Of a stretch of DNA of 59,418 bases, positions 33,495-41,976 are shown one piece after another. The notes under the pieces were generated by a model. The model did no database searches, had not been told where the DNA came from, and was given only the letters and a program-made list of their open reading frames with translations. The translations under genes and the position numbers were made by a program. Source of the stretch: Flexilinea sp. (GTDB lineage Bacteria; Chloroflexota; Anaerolineae; Anaerolineales; Anaerolineaceae); NCBI GenBank assembly GCA_017432685.1, contig JAFRIR010000066.1:1-59418 (forward strand). The letters run 5' to 3'. How positions within the stretch are numbered: position 1 is the first letter of the stretch; every line of letters begins with the position of its first letter.

Positions 33495-33560
33495 CCACAC
33501 ATCACAAGATACAGCCCTGCCGTGTTGGCTTTGCAACAACAGCAGGGCCGTCTCTGTGTG
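33495..33560. repeat. Structured hairpin, copy 2 (CACACA...TGTGTG type)
   Basis: The outer arms CACACA and TGTGTG enclose a strong inner hairpin, GCCCTGC (33514-33520) with GCAGGGC (33542-33548) and TGTTG/CAACA inside. It shares the ordered blocks CACACA, ACAGCCC and CTGTGTGCT with the hairpin at 23603-23664. It may terminate or stabilise the ABC exporter transcript, though no T-run follows. Confidence 0.55.
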
Positions 33561-33575
33561 CTCTGTTGTTAATTA

Positions 33576-35396
33576 TTATGTCGCGCTGCCTGCAAACTGT
33601 GTCATGTAGAGCTGATGGTATGTACCACCGCGGGCCAGCAATTCTTCATGTGTACCGGTCTCGATGATGTGCCCCTGCTCCATGACGACGATCTGGTCCG
33701 CGTCACGGATGGTGGAAAGCCGGTGAGCAATGATCAGGCTGGTCCGGTTTTTCATCAGCTCCACCATAGCGTTCTGAATATGCTGTTCGGTACGTGTATC
33801 CACCGAAGAAGTCGCTTCGTCCAGAATCAGAATATGAGGATAGCTCAGGAAAGCACGGCCTATGGTCAGCAGCTGACGCTGGCCCTGGGACAGATTCGCC
33901 CCTGCGCCGGTCAGCACCGTGTCATAACCATCCGGCAAGGCAGCCACCACTTTGTCACAATTCGAACTTTCAGCAGCTTCGATCATTTTCTTATCAGAAA
34001 TCGAGCGGTCTGCGTATTTCAAGTTGTTACGGACAGTGTCGGTAAACAACACCGTATCCTGCAGAACGATCCCGACGGCATCCCGCAGGGTATCACAATT
34101 GATATCTTTGATGTTCATGCCATCCACAGTGATCTCGCCGCTGTCGATATCATAAAATCGCATCAGCAGGTTGACGATCGTGGTCTTTCCGGAACCGGTA
34201 GAACCGACCAGGGCGATCTTCTTTCCCGATTCCACTTTCAGGCTGAAATCATGGATCACCTGTTTACCGGGAACATAACTGAAATTGACGTGTTTGAATT
34301 CAATGATTCCGTTCGTTGTTTCAAGCCGTACCTCGCCGCTCTTGTCTTCGCTTTCCGCATCCAGAATTTCAAAAATTCGTTCCGCACCGGCAAGCGCTGT
34401 CTGGATCTGCCCATAAAGCTGGGCCAATTCATTGATCGGGCGGGAAAACTGTTTGGAATAAATGATAAAGGCTGATATCACACCTACGGAAATCATGCCT
34501 TTCAATGCGAACCAGGCGCCGAAAGCTGCCACGATCACGAAGGAAAGATTGTTGATCATGTTCATCAGCGGTCCCATGGCATTGCCGATCACATCAGCCG
34601 TGATTCCAATTTTTGTCATCTCATCACTGGCTTCATTAAATTCGGCAATGGTAGCAGCCTGCAGATTATAAGCCGTCACAGTCTTTCCGGCTGAGACTTT
34701 TTCTTCAACGATCCCGTTCAGCTTTCCAAGCAGTTCCTGACGGCGAACATAATATTTCCGCATAAGTTTAGACATCACATTGGTCACCACCACCGAAAGC
34801 ACAACCGTCACACAGGTTAGCAGCGTCAACGGAACACTGTATCGCAGCATCATAATAATCGTACCAATGAGCGTTAAAACTCCGGAAAACAAAGAGGAAA
34901 GACTGGAAGAGATCACATTCGAGACATTTTCCGCATCATTCGTCATTCGGCTCATCACATCACCGTGAGAATGGTTGTCCAGCCAGGGTATGGGGAGAGA
35001 GACCACCTTACTGAAAAGATCTCCCCTCAATCTGAAAATCACACGTTGGGAAAGCCGAGCGGACAAGAATCCCTGCAGCAGGGTCGCCGCGCCGTTGAGA
35101 ATATACACGAAAAGCATCCAACCCAATATAGCCGGAATTTCCGAAAATGCTCCTCTGACAAGAGCATCAATTGCATTCGACTGCAGACTCGGTCCGATCA
35201 CACTGGCAATAACCCCGCAAACAACAACCAATGCCAGTAATGCGACATACTTCATTTCGGGTTTAAAGAAAGCTGTCAGCCGGCTGAGCGCTTTTTTCTG
35301 ATCCTTCGGTTTTTCGACAGGTCTTCCCATACCTGCCCGGTTCCCGGTACGTTTGAAACCACGTTCAGCTGTGGAGGATACAGGCGCCTGACTCAT
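33576..35396 (-). CDS. Heterodimeric ABC exporter, canonical-site subunit (pair 1)
   Basis: This 606-residue half-transporter has six transmembrane helices (about residues 45-340) and an ATPase domain with Walker A GSTGSGKTT, signature LSQGQRQLL, Walker B ILILDEATSS with the catalytic glutamate, and the switch histidine in IIAHRLST. The N-terminal 40 residues are polar (KGFKRTG-type, rich in Arg and Pro). It is encoded after its partner with an ATGA overlap. The partner carries Asp in place of the catalytic Glu, so this subunit supplies the active site in an asymmetric exporter of the BmrCD/TM287-288 type. The substrate (drug, lipid or peptide) is unknown. Confidence 0.92.
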   Translation of the reverse strand: MSQAPVSSTAERGFKRTGNRAGMGRPVEKPKDQKKALSRLTAFFKPEMKYVALLALVVVCGVIASVIGPSLQSNAIDALVRGAFSEIPAILGWMLFVYILNGAATLLQGFLSARLSQRVIFRLRGDLFSKVVSLPIPWLDNHSHGDVMSRMTNDAENVSNVISSSLSSLFSGVLTLIGTIIMMLRYSVPLTLLTCVTVVLSVVVTNVMSKLMRKYYVRRQELLGKLNGIVEEKVSAGKTVTAYNLQAATIAEFNEASDEMTKIGITADVIGNAMGPLMNMINNLSFVIVAAFGAWFALKGMISVGVISAFIIYSKQFSRPINELAQLYGQIQTALAGAERIFEILDAESEDKSGEVRLETTNGIIEFKHVNFSYVPGKQVIHDFSLKVESGKKIALVGSTGSGKTTIVNLLMRFYDIDSGEITVDGMNIKDINCDTLRDAVGIVLQDTVLFTDTVRNNLKYADRSISDKKMIEAAESSNCDKVVAALPDGYDTVLTGAGANLSQGQRQLLTIGRAFLSYPHILILDEATSSVDTRTEQHIQNAMVELMKNRTSLIIAHRLSTIRDADQIVVMEQGHIIETGTHEELLARGGTYHQLYMTQFAGSAT

Positions 35397-37138
35397 AAGT
35401 TTTCCTCCTCTTTCAGTTGGGAATCATAGATATCCCGGTAAAGGCTGTTCGAGACCATCAATTCCTCATGGGTTCCGCAACCCGATATGGTTCCCCCGTC
35501 CAGCACAACGATCCGGTCTGCATTACGAACAGACGCGATACGCTGGGCAATGATGATCTTTGTCAAATTTGTATAATCCCGATTCAATGCTGCATACAGC
35601 GCCGCTTCCGTTTTGAGGTCCAACGCACTGGTCACATCATCAAGGATCAGGATTTCGCCTCCTTTCAGCAGCGCCCGGGCGATGGCGATACGCTGCCGCT
35701 GGCCGCCCGACAAACTCATACCACGTTCTGCTACGACTGTATCATAACCCTCCGGCTGCTGTTGGATAAATTTATCCGCCTGAGCAGCCTCAGCAGCTTT
35801 TCGAATTGCCGCTTCATCCGCACCGGGATCACCCAGTGCAATGTTTTCCCGAATCGTTGTGGAGAAAAATTCTGCCTTTTGCAGGCAGTAGGTTACCTTT
35901 TTCCGTAGTTCCGCCGGTTCATAAGCCCGGACATCGATCCCGTCAACCAAAACCCGGCCTTCAGCAGCATCGTAAAACCGCGGGATCAGGCTCACCAGGC
36001 TGCTCTTCCCGCAGCCGGTCGCACCGATAATTGCCAGCGTCTCTCCGGGAGCGATATCAAGGTTAATATTATGAAGGACCTCGGAACCATTATCCTGATA
36101 TACGAACTTTGCATTTTCGAACCGGACAGACCCGCGGGTCCCATCCCCTTCCTTCGGCAGAGCTTCCTGCCTGATATCCGACTGTGTATCAATGATTTCC
36201 TGTATCCGCTTTGTGGAAGCCAGACCGCGGGAAAGTGTCTGGAAAATCATCGCCAGCATCATCATGCCATTCAGGATCTGGGAAATATAGGTGATCGCTG
36301 CCATCACGGTTCCGGGAGCAATGCTGCCTTCCTGGACTTGAATAGAACCGACATAGATGATCCCGACCACCGCCATGTTCAGCACGATGTTCATCACCGG
36401 CCGCAGGAAAGAAAGCAGCATTTGAACATTGAACTGTGTATCTACCAAATGCTGGTTTTCCGTCTCAAAACGCTGTTCTTCACTTTTTTCCTGCACAAAT
36501 GCTTTGACTACACGAATTCCAGATACATTTTCCTGAATGATGCTGTTAAGCCTGTCAAGACTTTGCTGCAAAACCGTAAAGAGCGGGTTAGCCCGCCAGA
36601 CAACAAAAATGATATCGATCAGGATCAGCGGGAAGGCACAGGCGACAATGACGCCGAAACTCAAATCCAGTGAAAGCAGCGCGGCAGACCCACCGATGAA
36701 AAACATCAAACAGCGCACCAGACCTCGGATAAGCTGCATGATCAGCTGCTGAACCTGTGTCACATCATTGGTGATGCGGGTGATGAGCGATCCGGTGGAA
36801 AACGCATCTGTTTGCTCAAAGGAAAAAAACATGATCCGCTCGAAGCACAACTTGCGGATGTCATTCCCGGCGCCCTGTCCGGTCATGTTAGTAAACACTC
36901 CGGAAAGAAGTCCGCATAAGCCTCCCGCGAGCACCACCAGCAGCATCCGGATACCGGTCGAGAGGATCAACTGCACGTTCGGTTGGCCGCCGTTCGAAAG
37001 TCCGAGAACACCTTCGTTGACGATCTCTGCCATCATACGCGGCTGATACAGGTCGATATAAACCTCCCCGATCATAAATGCCGAGGCCAGCAGCGCCATA
37101 TACCAATATTTTTTCATGAAGCGGAACAAAAGCTTCAT
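35393..37138 (-). CDS. Heterodimeric ABC exporter, degenerate-site subunit (pair 1)
   Basis: This 581-residue half-transporter has six transmembrane helices and an ATPase domain with Walker A GATGCGKSS, signature LSGGQRQR, Walker B LILDDVTS (Asp where the catalytic Glu is expected), and IIAQRIAS (Gln in place of the switch His). Both changes mark a degenerate ATP site, as in TM287-type subunits. I start it at ATG 37138 behind AAGGAG; the frame is open further upstream to 37210 without a ribosome binding site. It is the first gene of the pair. A palindrome overlapping the probable promoter at 37191-37203 suggests control by a repressor. Confidence 0.92.
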   Translation of the reverse strand: MKLLFRFMKKYWYMALLASAFMIGEVYIDLYQPRMMAEIVNEGVLGLSNGGQPNVQLILSTGIRMLLVVLAGGLCGLLSGVFTNMTGQGAGNDIRKLCFERIMFFSFEQTDAFSTGSLITRITNDVTQVQQLIMQLIRGLVRCLMFFIGGSAALLSLDLSFGVIVACAFPLILIDIIFVVWRANPLFTVLQQSLDRLNSIIQENVSGIRVVKAFVQEKSEEQRFETENQHLVDTQFNVQMLLSFLRPVMNIVLNMAVVGIIYVGSIQVQEGSIAPGTVMAAITYISQILNGMMMLAMIFQTLSRGLASTKRIQEIIDTQSDIRQEALPKEGDGTRGSVRFENAKFVYQDNGSEVLHNINLDIAPGETLAIIGATGCGKSSLVSLIPRFYDAAEGRVLVDGIDVRAYEPAELRKKVTYCLQKAEFFSTTIRENIALGDPGADEAAIRKAAEAAQADKFIQQQPEGYDTVVAERGMSLSGGQRQRIAIARALLKGGEILILDDVTSALDLKTEAALYAALNRDYTNLTKIIIAQRIASVRNADRIVVLDGGTISGCGTHEELMVSNSLYRDIYDSQLKEEENL

Positions 37139-37190
37139 CTGATACTCCTTGTCTTTATTCGCCTGAGACGGAATTTCTTTACAAGTATAC

Positions 37191-37218
37191 ATCGAAAATC
37201 GATATTTCAAGTATTATA
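37191..37218 (-). promoter_or_regulatory. Promoter and candidate operator of ABC exporter pair 1
   Basis: On the minus strand TATAAT (37218-37213) is a good -10 box. Directly downstream, ATCGA-AAA-TCGAT (37191-37203) is a 13-bp palindrome near the expected transcription start, a typical repressor position. Confidence 0.45.
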
Positions 37219-37261
37219 ATTCATACAAAAGTTTGATTGATTCATCAAGGAAAATTCAGCT

Positions 37262-38524
37262 ATGGAAACACAGATCATCAAGGGAAACATTATTTCCGCA
37301 CCGGAGTTCGGAAAGATTGATATCACAGAAAACGGCTATCTTATTGCCGAAGACGGGAAAATAAAAGGGATTTATCAGAAGCTTCCACAGGATTATGAAA
37401 ACTTGAAAATTGAAGATTACGGAGATGCTCTGGTGATGCAGTCCTTTGCCGATATGCACCTGCATGCACCACAGTATCCCATGTTGGGAATGGGAATGGA
37501 TATGCCGCTGCTGGATTGGCTGAATACCTACACTTTTCCAACGGAAGCCTGTTTCAAGGACACCGAATTCGCACGGAAAACCTACCATAGACTGGCGGGT
37601 GAACTGGCTGCAAAAGGAACCACCCGTGTATGCATATTCTCCTCGATCCATCGTGAAGCGACCCTGATCCTGATGGAAGAACTCGAAAATGCCGGCATCA
37701 CCGGTTATGTCGGCAAAGTCAACATGGACCGCAACGGCGGGGAGAATTATCAGGAAACTACGGAAGAATCAATTTCGGAAACGATAAAATGGCTGGAAGC
37801 GTGCAGTTTTGAGCATATCAAACCAATGATCACGCCCCGTTTTACCCCGAGTTGTTCCAATGAACTGATGCAGGAATTAGGGAGGATCGCAAACGAAAAG
37901 AAGGTGCCAATCCAATCGCATCTTTCAGAGAACACCGGTGAACTGGACTGGGTGAAAGAGCTGCATCCGGACTGCAAGCAATACTGGGAAACCTACCGGA
38001 AATATGGTCTGTGGAATGACAAAACTCTGATGGCTCATTGCGTTTGGTCCGATGAGCGTGAACGAAAAGGAATCAAAAATGCGGGCGTATGGGCCGTACA
38101 TTGTCCTTCTTCTAACGAAAATCTGGTTTCCGGTTATGCACCGGTGCGGATGATGCTGAACGAAGGATTGAACGTGGTTTTGGGGAGCGATATCGCCGGC
38201 GGTGACCACCTTTCCATGTTCAAGAACATCACTGCAGCCATCCGCGCTTCGAAAGCCCGGCGCATCATGGACAATTGGAAAACAGATTTTCTAACCGTTG
38301 AAGAGGCATTCTATCTCGGTACATCCGCAGCAGCGCCCTTTTTCGGAGAAAATCCCGGTTTTGCACCTGGCAACATGCTCCATGCCATCGTTGTAGAAGA
38401 TGGAACACTTCCCATGGTCCGTCCGCTTTCTGTTCATGAACGCTTTGAGCGCTGCGTTTATCGCCGCGAACACGGGGGCGTAGTGGCTGTTTACAGTGAA
38501 GGGAAAAAGATTTACAGTAAATAA
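37262..38524 (+). CDS. guaD: Guanine deaminase-type amidohydrolase
   Basis: This 420-residue amidohydrolase-superfamily protein has the metal motif DMHLHAP (His66, His68), then QYPMLGMGMDMPLLDWLNTY, which is typical of guanine deaminases, and later QSHLSE, MAHCVW and the GSDIAGG aspartate. It should convert guanine to xanthine and ammonia, a purine salvage or nitrogen-release step in the cytoplasm. Length and motif spacing match the family. It is a single gene, divergent from ABC exporter pair 1. A strong bidirectional terminator separates it from the flavodiiron gene on the other strand. No other purine genes are visible here. Confidence 0.88.
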   Translation: METQIIKGNIISAPEFGKIDITENGYLIAEDGKIKGIYQKLPQDYENLKIEDYGDALVMQSFADMHLHAPQYPMLGMGMDMPLLDWLNTYTFPTEACFKDTEFARKTYHRLAGELAAKGTTRVCIFSSIHREATLILMEELENAGITGYVGKVNMDRNGGENYQETTEESISETIKWLEACSFEHIKPMITPRFTPSCSNELMQELGRIANEKKVPIQSHLSENTGELDWVKELHPDCKQYWETYRKYGLWNDKTLMAHCVWSDERERKGIKNAGVWAVHCPSSNENLVSGYAPVRMMLNEGLNVVLGSDIAGGDHLSMFKNITAAIRASKARRIMDNWKTDFLTVEEAFYLGTSAAAPFFGENPGFAPGNMLHAIVVEDGTLPMVRPLSVHERFERCVYRREHGGVVAVYSEGKKIYSK

Positions 38525-38530
38525 TATTTC

Positions 38531-38570
38531 AAAACAATAGAGGAGCACAGCCGTGCTCCTCTATTGTTTT
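38531..38570. terminator. Bidirectional terminator between guaD and the flavodiiron gene
   Basis: The arms at 38531-38548 (AAAACAATAGAGGAGCAC) and 38553-38570 are perfectly complementary over 18 bp around a four-base loop. A-runs and T-runs on both sides allow it to stop transcription from either direction. Confidence 0.92.
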
Positions 38571-38575
38571 GGTAA

Positions 38576-40612
38576 TTATTGTTCAGCCGGTTCCATGTCA
38601 TCGCGGCCGTGCTTGCAGATCGGACACTGATAATCCGCGGGAAGTTCCGGACCGTCGAAAGGTTCGAAGTAACCGCAGATCTTGCAGATAAAGCCTTTCT
38701 TCTTTTCGACCTTCACCGCCGGGACATATTCGAAAGCTTCTTTGCCATGCTTGCAAAGCGGGCAGACATAATCGTCCGGGAGCTCCGCACCCTCATTAAA
38801 ATAACCGCAGACAGTGCAGCGCCAGCCTTCCTTCTGTTCAGTCACAGGCGCTTTCTTCGGCTTGATGTGCGCATGATAGTAGGCATAGGTCGCACTCGGA
38901 GCATTGGAAAGAACCTTTGCTTCCGACACTTTGGCAATAAAAAGCGTAGATTTACCCAGGTCAACCGATTGGATCACTTCACAGCCAAACACAGCATTGG
39001 TATAAACTGGAATATAGCGGATTCCATTCCCAAGTCGATCCGCATAGTCCACATCAGCAAATTTATCAACGTCACGCCCGGATTGGAAACCAAAGTGCTG
39101 GAACAGGGAGAAGGGAGCATCTTCCGTCAGCACGGAAATATTGAACTTCCCGGCGGATTTGATCATATCTGCGGTATGGTTTTTATTGATCACAGAAATC
39201 GTGACGGTCTTCGGGTCACCGTCAGCCGCCTGACCGGCAGAGTTGATGATGCAGCCATAATCTTTCCCGTCCATCTGAGTCGTAACGATTTCCAGACCAT
39301 AAGTAAATTTGAAGAAAGCAGTCGGATCGACAGAAGCAACAGCCTTTGTGACATAGGCTGCTTCCGCAGCAGCAGCCGGAGCAGCGAGCACTTCTTTCAC
39401 ATCGTACAGCTTCGGATTGATATCCAGCGCAATCGCATCAGCCATGGCGTCCAGCTGGTCCAGTGTAGCAGCCTTCGGAGATGACTTGATGGTGATGGTA
39501 TCGGCGATGAATTCCGTTCCAGGCAGTTTAGAAAGCATATCTTTCATGATCTTTCCGCTCATCGGGCCCCAGGAGCCGTTTTCCAGCAAAGCAACTTTGC
39601 GGTTTTTCAAGCTATGGGCCACAATATCATTGAGCAGGTTCTCCATAGTAACAAAAACACCGGCATTATAAGTAGTGGCAGCAAAAACCATATGACTGTT
39701 TTTGAAAGCGCTGGCAACTATATAACTGGCGGGGATAACGGAAGTATCGAACATCTCCACCGGGATCCCGCGGTCAACCAGTTTTGCAGCCAAAATATTC
39801 GCCATGTTTTCCGTATGACCGTAAACAGAGGCATAAGCCAGGCAGACACCCTTAACTTCAGGCGTATAAGTAGACCACTGATTATACTTTTCCAGAAAAT
39901 CACCGAAATGACTGCGCCATACGAAACCGTGCAGTGGACAGACATAATTAATTTCGAGTGCCGAAGCCTTTTTCAGGACAGTCTGAACCTGTGGACCGTA
40001 CTTACCGACAATATTGGTGTAATATCGGCGGGCTTCGTCCAGCCAGTCATGCATAAAGTCCACTTCATCCGCAAAGATATGTCCGTTCAGTGCACCGAAG
40101 GTGCCGAAGGCATCCGCTGTAAAAAGGATCTTATCCGTCAGGTCATAGGACATCATCACTTCCGGCCAATGAACCATGGGAGCATTGACAAAAGTAAGAT
40201 TGTGTTTGCCTGTTGAAAGCGTATCGCCCTCTTTGACGATATGAAGCTTGCCGCTCATATCGTAATCAAAGTAATTGGCAAGCATATCCTTGATTTTGGC
40301 GTTACAAACAATTGAAGCTTCCGGATAGCGATAGATCAGATCTTCGATGGTCGCCGCATGATCCGGTTCCATGTGATGGATCACAAGGTAATCCAGCTTC
40401 CTGCCGTTCAGGCCGTAAGCAACATTGTCAAAGAATGTATGTGTTACAGCCTTATCGACGGTGTCAAACAAAACCGTTTTTTCATCCAGCAAAAGATAGG
40501 AATTATACGACACTCCGTCAGGAACCCCGTAAACCCCTTCAAAGCAGGTCAGTCTGCGGTCATCAGCTCCAACCCAAAGCAAATCGTTCAAAATTTGTTT
40601 CGTGCAATGCAT
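38576..40612 (-). CDS. Flavodiiron protein fused to flavin reductase and two rubredoxin-like domains
   Basis: This 678-residue fusion scavenges O2 or NO. Residues 1-250 form the diiron metallo-beta-lactamase domain, with HHMEPDHA, NAPMVHWPE, FTADAFG and CPLHGF. Residues about 258-400 are a flavodoxin domain (YASVYGHTENMA). Residues about 425-580 are a flavin-reductase-like domain (TTQMDGKDYGCIIN). Two short rubredoxin-like domains follow, each with CxxCGYF and CPxCKHG (about 596-638 and 639-678). The cysteine pairs are about 18 residues apart, shorter than in normal rubredoxin. Electrons could pass from NAD(P)H through flavin and rubredoxin to the diiron site within one chain. A perfect palindrome lies 39 bp upstream. 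It is a single-gene unit. Confidence 0.93.
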   Translation of the reverse strand: MHCTKQILNDLLWVGADDRRLTCFEGVYGVPDGVSYNSYLLLDEKTVLFDTVDKAVTHTFFDNVAYGLNGRKLDYLVIHHMEPDHAATIEDLIYRYPEASIVCNAKIKDMLANYFDYDMSGKLHIVKEGDTLSTGKHNLTFVNAPMVHWPEVMMSYDLTDKILFTADAFGTFGALNGHIFADEVDFMHDWLDEARRYYTNIVGKYGPQVQTVLKKASALEINYVCPLHGFVWRSHFGDFLEKYNQWSTYTPEVKGVCLAYASVYGHTENMANILAAKLVDRGIPVEMFDTSVIPASYIVASAFKNSHMVFAATTYNAGVFVTMENLLNDIVAHSLKNRKVALLENGSWGPMSGKIMKDMLSKLPGTEFIADTITIKSSPKAATLDQLDAMADAIALDINPKLYDVKEVLAAPAAAAEAAYVTKAVASVDPTAFFKFTYGLEIVTTQMDGKDYGCIINSAGQAADGDPKTVTISVINKNHTADMIKSAGKFNISVLTEDAPFSLFQHFGFQSGRDVDKFADVDYADRLGNGIRYIPVYTNAVFGCEVIQSVDLGKSTLFIAKVSEAKVLSNAPSATYAYYHAHIKPKKAPVTEQKEGWRCTVCGYFNEGAELPDDYVCPLCKHGKEAFEYVPAVKVEKKKGFICKICGYFEPFDGPELPADYQCPICKHGRDDMEPAEQ

Positions 40613-40650
40613 AGTTAACCTCCAATAATAATTAACTCTATTGTATCGTA

Positions 40651-40668
40651 TTATCAGAATTCTGATAA
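40651..40668. promoter_or_regulatory. Perfect palindrome upstream of the flavodiiron gene
   Basis: TTATCAGAATTCTGATAA is an 18-bp perfect palindrome 39 bp before the start codon. It is a strong candidate for the operator of a redox- or NO-responsive regulator. It does not match the FNR (TTGAT-N4-ATCAA) pattern. Confidence 0.55.
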
Positions 40669-40790
40669 GTGAGCAATTTTCCTAAACTCACGAACAAACA
40701 AATAATTCAAAGAATTTTCATATTAAAATAGGCATTTACATATTATAATAGTATAAGGAGTTATTTAAAGGCTGATTAAAAGGCAGAGGC

Positions 40791-41867
40791 ATGAAATACC
40801 TGATTGATTTTTTTCATCAAAAAGTTCCGAAAACTGTGACGGAAATGCCTGAATATTTTAAAAGCGCATTGGTCATAAATGAAGAGCTGATGTCTTTTTA
40901 TTTTCTGCTCAGTCTGCTTGTTTTTATCTGGAAAAATCAGCGATTCGAAATCATTCCCATTATTCTGCTGGTTTTGATGACCGCATGCCTTGCGTATCAT
41001 TCAAAAATGAGTATGCGGGCAAATATCATAACTTTTACATTGCTTGTACTAATTTGGACAGGATATTATGTTTACGCGTTTGGATGGGCCTGCGGCGGTC
41101 AGCATATGCTTTTGCCATTGCTGGTACTCTCCTTTTTCAACATATACAATTCTCCGCGCAAAAAATTAGGGATGTTAGTTGGACTTCTTATATTTCGGAT
41201 GGTTCTATTCGACTATTCGATTCACCACATCTCACTTTACCAGCTTGACTCAACCACCAATATCATTTTTCAAACCATCAACAGCATCACCCTGTTCCTG
41301 ATCCTTGCAATTGACTTTATCATTTTCGGTTCCAGCATTCAAGATACCGAGCGGGAACTTCGTCTCAACAACCAGGAACTGCATAAAGAGGCAGATACGG
41401 ACCCGCTTACAGGGCTTGCAAACCGCAGGGGGATGCTTGATATGATAACGTTTTATCGTGAAGTATCACCGGATATGCCATTTTGTGTCGCTATCGGAGA
41501 TATTGATTATTTCAAAAAAGTAAACGACACCTACGGTCACAATTGCGGAGATTATACGCTGAAAGAATTAGCCAGACTTTTTCGAGAACGTTCGGAGACA
41601 AAATATGAGACATGCCGCTGGGGTGGAGAAGAATTTTGTTTTTTCCTGCCTAACCAAAATCTTGACCAGGCGTGGAATGAAATGTTTGATCTTTGTGAAG
41701 CAGTGAGGAAAATGAAACTGAGCTTTGAAGGAAATGATTTTTCCATCACGATCACCATCGGCATTGAAGAAAACGATTTTCATTCACCCATTGAAACAAT
41801 TCTGGATAAAGCGGACAAAAAACTTTACATGGGCAAAGTCGCAGGACGCAACAGGGTCGTGATGTAA
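40791..41867 (+). CDS. Membrane-bound diguanylate cyclase (GGDEF)
   Basis: This 358-residue protein has about six transmembrane helices in the first 190 residues, a short coiled linker (DTERELRLNNQELHKEAD), and a GGDEF domain from about residue 200. TDPLTGLANRRG opens the domain, DIDYFKKVNDTYGH binds metal and nucleotide, and RWGGEEF is the intact active site. It should make cyclic di-GMP from GTP in response to a membrane signal. The residues before the active site read ETKY instead of RxxD, so the product-inhibition I-site is missing. The N-terminal sensor does not match a family I can name. It is the only cyclic di-GMP gene in view. Confidence 0.9.
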   Translation: MKYLIDFFHQKVPKTVTEMPEYFKSALVINEELMSFYFLLSLLVFIWKNQRFEIIPIILLVLMTACLAYHSKMSMRANIITFTLLVLIWTGYYVYAFGWACGGQHMLLPLLVLSFFNIYNSPRKKLGMLVGLLIFRMVLFDYSIHHISLYQLDSTTNIIFQTINSITLFLILAIDFIIFGSSIQDTERELRLNNQELHKEADTDPLTGLANRRGMLDMITFYREVSPDMPFCVAIGDIDYFKKVNDTYGHNCGDYTLKELARLFRERSETKYETCRWGGEEFCFFLPNQNLDQAWNEMFDLCEAVRKMKLSFEGNDFSITITIGIEENDFHSPIETILDKADKKLYMGKVAGRNRVVM

Positions 41868-41894
41868 AAGCACCGGTCTATGATTGATGCCGTG

Positions 41895-41923
41895 AAAACG
41901 CAGGTGTAATCCTGTGTTTTTTT
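41895..41923 (+). terminator. Terminator of the diguanylate cyclase gene
   Basis: AAAACGCAGG pairs with CCTGTGTTTT (41911-41920), including one G-T pair, and is followed by a T-run. Confidence 0.7.
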
Positions 41924-41976
41924 AATTCTTTCTATTTCCCATGTATAATAAGAGGGTCGAAATGAGGAGAGATATC

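Noticed and set aside
40651-40668. FNR box upstream of the flavodiiron gene
   Set aside because: The palindrome has ATCAG and CTGAT arms in the wrong order for TTGAT-N4-ATCAA.
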